In this document: one piece after another, positions 43,394 to 50,887 of the stretch | Numbering within the stretch: position 1 is the first letter of the stretch | How the letters are laid out: every line of letters starts with the position of its first letter | Assembly: GCA_031277615.1 (NCBI GenBank) | Contig: JAITMC010000020.1 | Coordinates: 62,001 to 126,000, forward strand | Length of the DNA: 64,000 bases | From: Chryseobacterium sp. | Lineage (GTDB): Bacteria > Bacteroidota > Bacteroidia > Flavobacteriales > Weeksellaceae | Direction: 5' to 3' | The notes under the pieces: generated by a model | Seen by the model: only the letters and a program-made list of their open reading frames with translations | Database searches by the model: none | What the model was told of the DNA's origin: nothing | Program-made: the position numbers and the translations under genes

Positions 43394-43843
43394 TTACGGA
43401 TGTTGTTGCATTTTTGCAGGATCGTCATAATTAACCATCCATCCGATTCCGAACTGATCGGTAAACATTCCGAAATAGGCTCCCCAGAATGTATCTGCCA
43501 TGGGCATGGTAACCTGTCCGCCCGCAGAAAGTCCGTTGAACAGCTTATCAGCTTCTTCTTTGGACTCTGCATTAATAGAAACAGACATGTTATTCCCTGC
43601 TTTGAAGTGGGAGGCCCATTCACCACCGGTGTCACTTCCCATTAATATCGTTTCTTTGGAAATAGGGAGAGATACGTGCATGATTTTGTCCTTGTCCTCT
43701 TCCGGGGTTTCCTTGCCTTCCATAGGAGGCATTTCACCGAAAGTACCGATGTAAGGATACTCGCCTCCGAATACTGATTTGTAGAAGTCAAATGCTTCTC
43801 TGCAGTTTCCGTTGAATGTAAGATAAACGTTTACTGTTGCCAT
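43394..43843 (-). CDS. PhnB-like VOC-family protein
   Basis: A 149-residue VOC protein of the PhnB/3-demethylubiquinone-methyltransferase-like branch: MATVNVYLTFNGNCREAFDFYKSVFGGEYP, MHVSLPISKETILMGSD, SVSINAESKEEADKLFNGLSAGGQVTMPMADTFWGAYFGMFTDQFGIGWMVNY. The middle acidic loop (PPMEGKETPEEDKDK) is the usual site of variation. Metal-site residues of this branch are only partly kept. No enzyme activity can be assigned. It is the last gene before the terminator at 43335-43359 and lies downstream of a second VOC gene. Confidence 0.88.
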   Translation of the reverse strand: MATVNVYLTFNGNCREAFDFYKSVFGGEYPYIGTFGEMPPMEGKETPEEDKDKIMHVSLPISKETILMGSDTGGEWASHFKAGNNMSVSINAESKEEADKLFNGLSAGGQVTMPMADTFWGAYFGMFTDQFGIGWMVNYDDPAKMQQHP

Positions 43844-43886
43844 GATTGTTTTTTATGAGTTAAGTTTTTTTAAAGTTTAAACCGGC

Positions 43887-44258
43887 TTACCGGTGCTGGT
43901 CAATCAGGATTATGTTTCCGTCCGGATCTTTCAGGAAGATGTGCTCAGGGCCTGATGTGGTTTCATCAGCTGATTTATCGAGTTCCACTCCATTTTCTTT
44001 TAAGTGTTTCTGAATTTCCCGTACATCGTCAAAAGATTCCAGGTTTTGGGCATTCTCATCCCATCCCGGATTGAACGTCAGCATATTTCCGTCGAACATC
44101 GCCTGAAACAGTCCGATCAGGGTGTGTTCATTTTTCATGATCAGATAATTCTGATCCATGCTTCCTCCCATAGCCGAGAAACCCAGCTTTTCATAAAAAT
44201 CTTTAGACTTCTGAAGGTCTTTTACGCTTAGACTGAGTGAAAATACTCCTAATTTCAT
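43887..44258 (-). CDS. VOC-family protein (glyoxalase-like)
   Basis: A 123-residue VOC domain protein when started at the ATG at 44258 (MKLGVFSLSLSVKDLQKSKDFYEKLGF). The frame runs 51 bases further up but overlaps the upstream gene. The start chosen overlaps the stop of the membrane-protein gene by 4 bases, a typical coupling. The C-terminal half has the ELDKSADETTSGPEHIFLKDPDGNIILIDQH form, where His and Glu metal ligands of the fold are expected (PEHIF and DGNIILID). The two VOC genes in this row are only distantly alike, so they are not recent duplicates. Confidence 0.85.
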   Translation of the reverse strand: MKLGVFSLSLSVKDLQKSKDFYEKLGFSAMGGSMDQNYLIMKNEHTLIGLFQAMFDGNMLTFNPGWDENAQNLESFDDVREIQKHLKENGVELDKSADETTSGPEHIFLKDPDGNIILIDQHR

Positions 44259-44659
44259 ATTTTTCTTGTTTTTAAAGCTACTGAACTTCCTGCCAGCACA
44301 AGTCCCCATACTGCTATTCCCAGTACCCAGAACCAGATGGGAGTAGGCAGGGACATCATCATATAGAGGGTAATCAGCAGGAAAATAATTCCACAGATCA
44401 CCGCTGACATATGTTTTCCGTTATTGGAGATCTTGGAAGCGGTAAACCCGGATACAAAGGCTGCAAGTGCATACCCCAAAATCACAAAGAACAACGCCAT
44501 AAAAGGAGCTGTTGCCACATAGGCTTTCATGGCTTCCATATCACCGCTTCCAGCTGCTGCCGGCGGCGGATAGAGCTGATGGCCTATTTTTTCAACAATC
44601 GTTATGCAGATAATACCTGCGATTAGTCCAACCGGAACTGCCAATATTCTTCTCAGCAT
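44255..44659 (-). CDS. Small four-helix membrane protein
   Basis: A 134-residue integral membrane protein with four hydrophobic segments: residues 5-25, 50-75, 85-105 and 108-125. The loop after the first helix contains EKIGHQLYPPPAAAGSGDMEAM, a Pro/Ala-rich linker. No charged residues lie in the helices beyond one Glu/His cluster near residue 22-28. No family function is recognised. It is coupled by overlap to the VOC gene downstream and lies 10 bases after the secreted-protein stop; thus it belongs to a compact row of accessory genes. Confidence 0.75.
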   Translation of the reverse strand: MLRRILAVPVGLIAGIICITIVEKIGHQLYPPPAAAGSGDMEAMKAYVATAPFMALFFVILGYALAAFVSGFTASKISNNGKHMSAVICGIIFLLITLYMMMSLPTPIWFWVLGIAVWGLVLAGSSVALKTRKI

Positions 44660-44669
44660 CGTGTGGTGG

Positions 44670-45140
44670 TTATTGATTTTTTAGCCGGGTTTTAAAGTCC
44701 AGGCTTCCGTCATAGCTTTTCCAGTCTCCCGTAAGTTCTATGTGCTGGTCTTCAATTTTCTCCGTGTTTTTATTCCATTTGAAGGTATAGATGAATCTAC
44801 CTTTAAATATTCCGGAATGTTTGCCTTTATTTTCTTCCGCCAACTCATATTCCCCGAAAACGGTGCCTTTTCTTTTGGCATCTTTGTATTGGGTAATGGT
44901 GAACTTCCCTTCCAGCTTGGCGTAGTTCTCATCAACAAGTGAATAACCCGAAACAAAGTATTCCTGGTCATTTTTCTTATTCTGCTCAGCAATACTGATC
45001 TTCATTTTCAGCTCTTGCCCTTTGTCACCAATGGTTCCGGTATAAGGCTTACTGTTGTTCAGCCAGACATTTGAAATATCCGGCATTTGTGCCCATGCAA
45101 AATTGCAGGCAAGAATGAGGAGGTATAAAAGTTTTTTCAT
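44670..45140 (-). CDS. Small secreted beta-rich protein
   Basis: A 156-residue exported protein from the ATG at 45140 (MKKLLYLLILACNFAWAQ signal peptide); an ATG 21 bases upstream would overlap the DUF1569 gene. The mature part alternates polar and hydrophobic residues: LNNSKPYTGTIGDKGQELKMKISI, EYFVSGYSLVDENYAKLEGKFTITQY, GTVFGEYELAEENKGKHSGIFKGRFIYTF, suggesting a lipocalin- or beta-sandwich-like fold. I cannot name a family. It is the second gene of the row that starts with the DUF1569 protein. Confidence 0.7.
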   Translation of the reverse strand: MKKLLYLLILACNFAWAQMPDISNVWLNNSKPYTGTIGDKGQELKMKISIAEQNKKNDQEYFVSGYSLVDENYAKLEGKFTITQYKDAKRKGTVFGEYELAEENKGKHSGIFKGRFIYTFKWNKNTEKIEDQHIELTGDWKSYDGSLDFKTRLKNQ

Positions 45141-45150
45141 AGTGTGAGGT

Positions 45151-45606
45151 TTAGACTCCAAACTGAGCCAGATGATGGTTCAGGTGTTTGGCAAACATAT
45201 TATTCCATTCCTGGGACGTAAGCTTTCCGAAAGAAAAAGATTCCTTACCGTCAAAAGCATCCGGTCCCAGCTGTTGTGTTTTCTGGATAAACCCGATCAG
45301 TCTTTTCTTTTCTTCATCGAAGTTTTTTCTTCCGCTGATCAGAAACTGCGGAGCGGTAGGAGAATCTCTGGGATATGCTTTCTCTCCCACTACTTTGGGC
45401 TTCACAAAAGTTTTCAGAATGAATTTGGCAATGGCACCCGGTTTTTTATGTTTTTCCGGTTCATATACCATTTCATAGGAAATACTACAGTGGGCCAGCA
45501 TCTGGTCTACCGTCATTTTTCCCCATAAACCGTGTGTATCTTCAACAAGCCTGTTGATTCTATCTATATAATTTTGAGCATCTTTTGCATCAAATACATT
45601 TTCCAT
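45151..45606 (-). CDS. DUF1569 (DinB-superfamily) protein
   Basis: A 151-residue protein of the DUF1569 family (PF07606), a DinB/YfiT-like four-helix bundle: INRLVEDTHGLWGKMTVDQMLAHCSISYEM supplies the first His ligand; the C-terminal LTSQEWNNMFAKHLNHHLAQFGV supplies the second and third His, so the metal triad of the superfamily is complete. These are probably thiol-dependent or metal-dependent transferases of unknown substrate. It is the first gene of a row that continues with the secreted protein, membrane protein and VOC genes. A TATATTTG -7-like element is at 45629-45636, 22 bases before the ATG. Confidence 0.87.
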   Translation of the reverse strand: MENVFDAKDAQNYIDRINRLVEDTHGLWGKMTVDQMLAHCSISYEMVYEPEKHKKPGAIAKFILKTFVKPKVVGEKAYPRDSPTAPQFLISGRKNFDEEKKRLIGFIQKTQQLGPDAFDGKESFSFGKLTSQEWNNMFAKHLNHHLAQFGV

Positions 45607-45728
45607 ATTCTGTCTAATTATCTGAAAGCAAATATATCAGTTTTTTCTTTTGATTGGACAGAGTGATGAAAAAGTTGTAAGCTGTTTTTTAATTTTGATG
45701 ATGAGAATCCTGGTGGGAGGAAAAGTGA

Positions 45729-46934
45729 TTAATCGTGAGCATCTATCTCTTCATGATCTTCTGCTATCTGGGGTACGGCTTTTCTAAAGATCAGCCAAAG
45801 CTTGATTTTCAAAGCAATCCACCCAATAATGGCATATATCACAAGGAGAATACTCAAATGCTGTAAGTAAGGGTACGTAAGTTCTACGGAACCTTTCTGG
45901 ATAAGCAGTATTTTGAAAGCCTGAAGGAATGGGGTGAGCGGAATAATATTCGCAATAAACTGTACGAAAGCCGGCATTGCGCTCAATGGCCATGTAAATC
46001 CACTGATGATAAAGGCCGGTGAAGCAATGACCATCAGAATCTGTGTTGCTTTCAGGGCATCAGGAATCAGAATACTGATGAATACTCCTAAAAAGGATAC
46101 TGAGGCTACAAAAACAGCAGTCAGAAGGATAAAATTGAGTATTCCTTCCGGCATCGGAACCCGGAATATCATATGCATAAAGTAATAGATGCCTACAATA
46201 AGGATGGAAAACACCCAGATCGGGATTACTTTAATCAGCATGGTTGGGAAGGCCCATTTTTTCATTCTAAGGTATTCGCTTACAAAGGAGCCTCTTTGAA
46301 ATTCTGAGGCAAAACTTACGGCCATAGCCAGCAGGATTACCTGTTGCAGAACAACCGCCAGCATCGCCGGCCACATAAAAATAAGATAGTTGCTGGTGGT
46401 ATTGAAAAGGGTGATGTAATTGGTCTTGAAAGGTTCGTACTGGGTTGCTGCTTTGGTGGCAGGCATTCCCGCTTTCTGTAACGCTTTTATGGATGCTCCG
46501 GCTGAGAAAGTCCCTATCGTAAGCTGAAGGGCTTTGGAAGCAAAATTCGCGGTAAGCACATTTCCGGTATTGATATAGACGTTGAGCTCAGGGTATTTTT
46601 TCTGGAGCATATCGGCTTCAAACCGGGAAGGAATCACGACCACGGCTGCGGCTTCGTGCCGGATCACCTCATCTTTCATGCTCAACGGTTCCTGAATATA
46701 TTTTATCACTCTGATGCTTTTGTTATCATCCAGCATATCGGTGAACTGGCTGGACAAAGGGGTATTGTCCCTGTCTATTACCAGAACTGGGGTATTTTCA
46801 ACTTTTCCGCTTTTATAAACGAATCCTAACAGGGTGGCATAGAATACCGGGGCCAGAAAAAATACGGTCCTTAAGGTAGAATTACCTATAAAAAGTCTGA
46901 ACTCACGTTTTAAAAGCCGGAAAAATTCTTTCAT
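45729..46934 (-). CDS. ABC-2 type transporter permease (drug/export family)
   Basis: A 401-residue ABC-2 permease (PF12698-like). One helix near the N-terminus (LRTVFFLAPVFYATLLGFVY) is followed by a large extracytoplasmic domain (about residues 45-175, ENTPVLVIDRDNTPLSSQF) and five to six helices in the C-terminal half, with FASEFQRGSFVSEYL and SPAFIISGFTWPLSAMPAF as the family landmarks. It is the third gene of an operon with a TolC protein and HlyD adaptor. No ATPase gene lies in the row, so the ATPase must come from elsewhere or is another permease's partner. It starts 1 base after the HlyD stop. Confidence 0.88.
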   Translation of the reverse strand: MKEFFRLLKREFRLFIGNSTLRTVFFLAPVFYATLLGFVYKSGKVENTPVLVIDRDNTPLSSQFTDMLDDNKSIRVIKYIQEPLSMKDEVIRHEAAAVVVIPSRFEADMLQKKYPELNVYINTGNVLTANFASKALQLTIGTFSAGASIKALQKAGMPATKAATQYEPFKTNYITLFNTTSNYLIFMWPAMLAVVLQQVILLAMAVSFASEFQRGSFVSEYLRMKKWAFPTMLIKVIPIWVFSILIVGIYYFMHMIFRVPMPEGILNFILLTAVFVASVSFLGVFISILIPDALKATQILMVIASPAFIISGFTWPLSAMPAFVQFIANIIPLTPFLQAFKILLIQKGSVELTYPYLQHLSILLVIYAIIGWIALKIKLWLIFRKAVPQIAEDHEEIDAHD

Positions 46935-46935
46935 A

Positions 46936-47895
46936 TTATTTCAGAATAACATTAGCATTGACTAAAATATTTTTAGCCTTATTCATGTCTTTAGGTTTTA
47001 CTTTAATCTCATAAACGGCATCCTGAAGTTGGTAATCAGGATAAGCGGTGGTAATATCCGCATATCTTGTGAGCTGCTTGATGTATACGATATTGCCGGT
47101 CAGGTTTTCTTTGTTGTATACCACCTGCATATTGACTTCCTGACCTTTTTTATATTTAGCAATCGCACTTTCGGGAACGGTAAACCTGAAATAGGTACTT
47201 TCCGGGATGTATCCGTTGAATAAAGCAAAGCCTGCGGTAGCCAGCTCTCCCGTATTGAGGCTGATGGTTTCAACTTCCATATCATTGGTTGCAATAACAT
47301 ATCTTTCGGAATAGGCAACATTAGCTTCCTGAAGTGCTCCTCTTGCCTGGGATGCCTGTCCTGCCGCCATTTCCACTTTTTCGAAACGGGTTCCTCTTTT
47401 TACATCGTCCAGTTCAGCGACCACCGCATCGTACTGAGCTTTGGCTCCCTGAAGTTTCGCATATACTTCGTCATGGGCCTGGGGTGACATCAAACTGTCC
47501 CGGAACATATTGTTGGCTCTACGGTATGATTTCTGGGCAAATTCATACTGCTCCTTCAAGCCTTTATATTTGGCCTGAAGCTGTCTCATCTGATCTGCCG
47601 TTGCTCCGTTTTTTGCCATCTGTTCCTGGGCGGCAGCCGCATTTACGGCTCCCTGTGCCTGTGCTATTTTTGCAGATACTTCGGGAACATCAAGCTGGGC
47701 CAGGGTATCTCCTTTTTTTACGGTCTGCCCTTCTGTGACATATATTTTCACAATTCTTCCGGTGACCTTCGGTGCAAAGGAAATTACATCCTTCCTGGTT
47801 TTCCCTTCGGAGTCGTTGAGGTTTTCTTTTTTTTCGCCACAGCTTCCTAATAGTAAAAGAGCCGCAAAGACTATGGGTATATTTTTATGCATCAT
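46936..47895 (-). CDS. HlyD-family periplasmic adaptor lipoprotein
   Basis: A 319-residue membrane-fusion protein with a lipobox (LLLLGSCGEK, Cys19). It has the standard order: biotinyl-lipoyl half-motif (IVKIYVTEGQTVKKGDTLAQLD), a coiled-coil hairpin (about residues 75-185, rich in Ala/Gln/Lys), the second lipoyl half with MEVETISLNTGELATAGFALF, and a barrel domain. It bridges the inner-membrane ABC permease and the TolC-like channel. It begins 15 bases after the TolC gene and ends 1 base before the permease, so all three form a single transcript. Confidence 0.92.
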   Translation of the reverse strand: MMHKNIPIVFAALLLLGSCGEKKENLNDSEGKTRKDVISFAPKVTGRIVKIYVTEGQTVKKGDTLAQLDVPEVSAKIAQAQGAVNAAAAQEQMAKNGATADQMRQLQAKYKGLKEQYEFAQKSYRRANNMFRDSLMSPQAHDEVYAKLQGAKAQYDAVVAELDDVKRGTRFEKVEMAAGQASQARGALQEANVAYSERYVIATNDMEVETISLNTGELATAGFALFNGYIPESTYFRFTVPESAIAKYKKGQEVNMQVVYNKENLTGNIVYIKQLTRYADITTAYPDYQLQDAVYEIKVKPKDMNKAKNILVNANVILK

Positions 47896-47910
47896 TTTAA
47901 TGGTAAGGAG

Positions 47911-49320
47911 TTAATAAAGTTTAGCAATATCCAGTTCCTGAGTGGATCTCATCAGTTCAATCCCTGCTCTTCTCTGGTTGAAAAGGGCATTCTGATATTC
48001 AAGCTCAGCGGCTTCAAGATCGTTTTCGGCATCAATGAGCTGTGAAGATTTACTCATTCCGTACCGGAATTCTTTTTCAGCCTGTACGAGTGCATTTTTG
48101 GCCAGTTCTTTTTGTTTTGCCTTTAATTCGATCTGTGCCGTTGCGATATCGTAGTTGGTCTGGTTATTGGCCAGATTCAGGGTCAGCTTTTTTACGGCGT
48201 CTTCTTTTTTATTCTGCAGCACCTCTTTCCCTATTCGGGCGCTTTCTTCGGCATGTTTTCCTTCTTTTCCGTCGAATATTTCCCATTTAAAACCAACGCC
48301 GGCCGTAAGGAGAGGGAGAACATTGACGTTATTAGGCCTCCAGTCCAGTTTGGCTCCTTCATATCCGAGCTGCGGAACTGCGGGGATAATATTTTCCGAA
48401 GTTTTGATGCGGCTTCCGTAGAGGCCGATATAATAGGCCGATGCCATCAGCTGTACTTTAGGGATCATCCAGGTTCTTTCTGCTTTGATCTTATAATCTG
48501 CTGCGGTAATACCATGATTCAAAGCACGGATTTCCGCTCTCTCTTCAATTCCTTTTTCGGGAGAAAGCAGATTGACAGGAGACAACACCGGATCGATCAT
48601 TCTCAACCGTTCCCTGCTGATTCCCGTAAGAATATAAAGCTGGGTGAGAAGAAGTTCCTTTTTCCCTTCATATTCTACCATTTTAGCATTCAGGGTTGCC
48701 TGGGCCAGCTCTATTTTTTTATGATCATAAGGAGTAATGAGGCCATAGCCTAAAGCTTTGTCAGCTGTTTTCCTGTTGATGTCCAGTCTTTTCTTACTTT
48801 CATCCAGCACTTTTTTAGACTGGTGAATTAGCGCAAGCTGGTCGTATGCTTTAGAAATGTTAGCGACCACATCATCTTTTGTTTTCTCCAGCAGAATGTC
48901 TTCGGATATTTTCTTTTCTTCAACGGCCTTTTTCATATATTTCACTTTACCGCCGGAATAGAGAAGCATTTTAGCCTCTGCTTTGGCGATTCCTGAAAAA
49001 CCGGATACATTAAGGTTGTTATTGAAGCTTCCTTCCGGGATATTGATGAAAGGTCTGAGATTAATTTCCGGCGATGTGAGTCTTGTGGTTGCATTCAGAT
49101 AACCCGCCTGTCCGCTTACTTCCAGAGTAGGAAGAAAGATATCTTTCAGTTTGTGTTCATCAAGGTCGGTGAGTTTATTCTGGGTGATCTGCATTTTGAG
49201 ATCAGAATCGCGAACCATGGCACTATCCAGCAACTCTTTGAAATCGGGTGCCGATTGTGCCCAGCCAAAAGCAGGGAAAGCCAAAAAACTAAACGTAAAA
49301 ATCAATAAATTGTTTTTCAT
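47911..49320 (-). CDS. TolC-family outer-membrane efflux protein
   Basis: A 469-residue outer-membrane channel protein with signal peptide (MKNNLLIFTFSFLAFPAFGWAQ). Two OEP repeats are visible: the first in FKELLDSAMVRDSDLKMQITQN and EVSGQAGYLN, the second in ADYKIKAERTWMIPKVQLMASAYYIGLYG and GVGFKWEIFDGKEGK, then the long helices (AVKKLTLNLANNQTNYDIATAQIELKAKQK) and FRYGMSKSSQLIDAENDLEAAELEYQNALFNQRRAGIELMRST as the C-terminal repeat. It leads an export operon with HlyD and ABC-2 permease. A TATATTTG -7-like element lies at 49336-49343. Confidence 0.93.
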   Translation of the reverse strand: MKNNLLIFTFSFLAFPAFGWAQSAPDFKELLDSAMVRDSDLKMQITQNKLTDLDEHKLKDIFLPTLEVSGQAGYLNATTRLTSPEINLRPFINIPEGSFNNNLNVSGFSGIAKAEAKMLLYSGGKVKYMKKAVEEKKISEDILLEKTKDDVVANISKAYDQLALIHQSKKVLDESKKRLDINRKTADKALGYGLITPYDHKKIELAQATLNAKMVEYEGKKELLLTQLYILTGISRERLRMIDPVLSPVNLLSPEKGIEERAEIRALNHGITAADYKIKAERTWMIPKVQLMASAYYIGLYGSRIKTSENIIPAVPQLGYEGAKLDWRPNNVNVLPLLTAGVGFKWEIFDGKEGKHAEESARIGKEVLQNKKEDAVKKLTLNLANNQTNYDIATAQIELKAKQKELAKNALVQAEKEFRYGMSKSSQLIDAENDLEAAELEYQNALFNQRRAGIELMRSTQELDIAKLY

Positions 49321-49627
49321 GGTTTATGTTTATAACAAATATAATGCAAAAAAATGTTAATACATTAAAGATATACATCAAAAACAAGTGAATTTAAAAT
49401 AAGTTTAAAATACGTTTAGTTTTAAGCAGCTATTTAACATAAGTATAGCCAATCTGTTTAATTTTAATTTGAAGGATATTTTAAATGAAAAAAAAATTAT
49501 TTAAAGAGATCAATATCGAGAATAAAGGAGCCCGGTGTTGAATAAATTTATAAATTTTGTATGGTAATTCTGTTGTTTTTCAGGGTAATTATTAAGTAAG
49601 AAATGATTAGTGTTGTTGTGTTTTCTG

Positions 49628-50294
49628 AAACGCAAAGATAATGTTTAGGCAATGGTGACTTTTAAGGGAGCGAAGAACACAATCAACTCCGTTGATCCGA
49701 TGAAGCGGGCGTTATATAATCCGGGTTTAATTAAAAGTTAAATGTGAGGACATCAACATCTACGCAAGCTGCCTGATCTGCGAGAATAAAAAAATAAAAA
49801 TCTGTGGGATGTGCGCGATCTGTGGGAAACTTTATTGATACTGTTTATGCTTTTTTGAAACGCAAAGATGATGCTTAGGCAATGGTGACTTTTTAGGGAG
49901 CGAAGATCAGAATCAACTCCGTTGATCCGATGAAGCAGGCGTTATATAATCCGGGTTTAATTAGACGTTAAATGTGAGGCCATCAACATCTATGGAAGCT
50001 GCCCGATCTGCGAGAATAAAAACATAAAAATCTGTGTTATCTGCGGGATCTGTGGGAAACTTTATCGATACTGTTTATGCTTTCTGAAACGCAAAGATGA
50101 TGCATAGGCAATAGTGACTTTTAAGGGAGCTAAGAAAAGAATCAACTCCGTTGATCCTATGAAGCAGGCGTTATATAATCCGGGTTTAATTAAAAGTTAA
50201 ATGTGAGGCCATCAACATCTACGAAAGCTGCCCGATCTGCGAGAATAAAAACATAAAAATCTGTGGGATCTGCGCGATCTGTGGGAAACTTTAT
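49628..50294. repeat. Tandem array of three ~230-bp composite units
   Basis: The gene-free stretch 49321-50355 is dominated by this array. The phrase AAACGCAAAG recurs at 49628, 49858 and 50087 (periods 230 and 229). Each unit has two halves. Half one carries CGCAAAGATGATG, GGCAATGGTGACTTTTAGGG and the hairpin ATCAACTCCGTTGAT with GATGAAGC, as in the 36-kb array. Half two carries CATCAACATCTA, GATCTGCGAGAATAAAA and ATCTGTG...GCGATCTGTGGGAAAC, similar in order to the reverse of the copies near 2 kb. No open frame spans it. The left 300 bases (49321-49620) are AT-rich and contain the TolC upstream region. Confidence 0.92.
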
Positions 50295-50308
50295 AACTTA
50301 TCATAAAA

Positions 50309-50334
50309 AAACTCCCCACATCAGCGGGGAGTTT
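50309..50334 (-). terminator. Terminator of the A2M-ecotin operon
   Basis: Perfect 9-bp stem AAACTCCCC/GGGGAGTTT (50309-50317, 50326-50334), 8-base loop, A-run on the left giving a minus-strand U-tract. It directly follows the ecotin stop. Confidence 0.85.
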
Positions 50335-50355
50335 ATAGGGTAAGCGGGTTTCAGA

Positions 50356-50844
50356 TTATCTCTGAACTGCTTTTTTCATTTTGGTATCAGGACGTAAAAC
50401 TCTGTAACGAACCTCCAGATCTTTTGGTACGTAGAATACCATTGGCAGTTTACTGTTGTAGCCTACGGTTTCCGGTTTAAGGGTTACAAATTTTTTCGTC
50501 AGCTTCTGATCAGGACACGCCATTAAGGTACCGCCTGTTTCTCCTTTGGATTCCACTTCGTAATAGTTGTATCCCCATCCCTGAAGGTCCTGGGTTTTCA
50601 GTTCTCCCATTAAAAAGTGTTTGTTGCAATCAAGCATTTTTTCGGCTCCCACAAAAAATTCCACTTTTAAGTCGCTTTCATTTTTTGCAACAGGCAGTTG
50701 AATGTATACCTGTTTGTAACCTTCCTTAGCTTTTGGGAACATTTCAATTTCCAGCTTTTCAAACTTTTCAGCTTTCTTTTGTGCGAAAGCGTTTACTCCT
50801 GCAAGCATTACCAATCCTGTAATTAAAGTTTTTGAAAATCTCAT
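50356..50844 (-). CDS. eco: Ecotin, exported serine-protease inhibitor
   Basis: A 162-residue periplasmic inhibitor of S1-type serine proteases (trypsin, chymotrypsin, elastase). Signal peptide MRFSKTLITGLVMLAGVNAFA. The mature part matches ecotin: EIEMFPKAKEGYKQVYIQL, the fold-defining LDCNKHFLMGELKTQDLQGWGYNYYEVES, and YNSKLPMVFYVPKDLEVRYRVL. Cys73 and Cys110 correspond to the disulfide of E. coli ecotin. The reactive loop is TLMACPD; counting from the disulfide Cys, the P1 position that is Met84 in E. coli is Leu107 here, with Thr in P2. It follows two A2M genes in one transcript (43-base gap) and is ended by a terminator. Confidence 0.95.
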   Translation of the reverse strand: MRFSKTLITGLVMLAGVNAFAQKKAEKFEKLEIEMFPKAKEGYKQVYIQLPVAKNESDLKVEFFVGAEKMLDCNKHFLMGELKTQDLQGWGYNYYEVESKGETGGTLMACPDQKLTKKFVTLKPETVGYNSKLPMVFYVPKDLEVRYRVLRPDTKMKKAVQR

Positions 50845-50887
50845 TTTGTTTTATTTTAAAATTTTACTAGTTCCCTATAGCCAAAAA

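Noticed and set aside
36170-50294. Repeat arrays as CRISPR
   Set aside because: Units are 163 and 230 bases with conservation along the full unit; there are no short identical repeats with variable spacers of constant length and no cas genes nearby.
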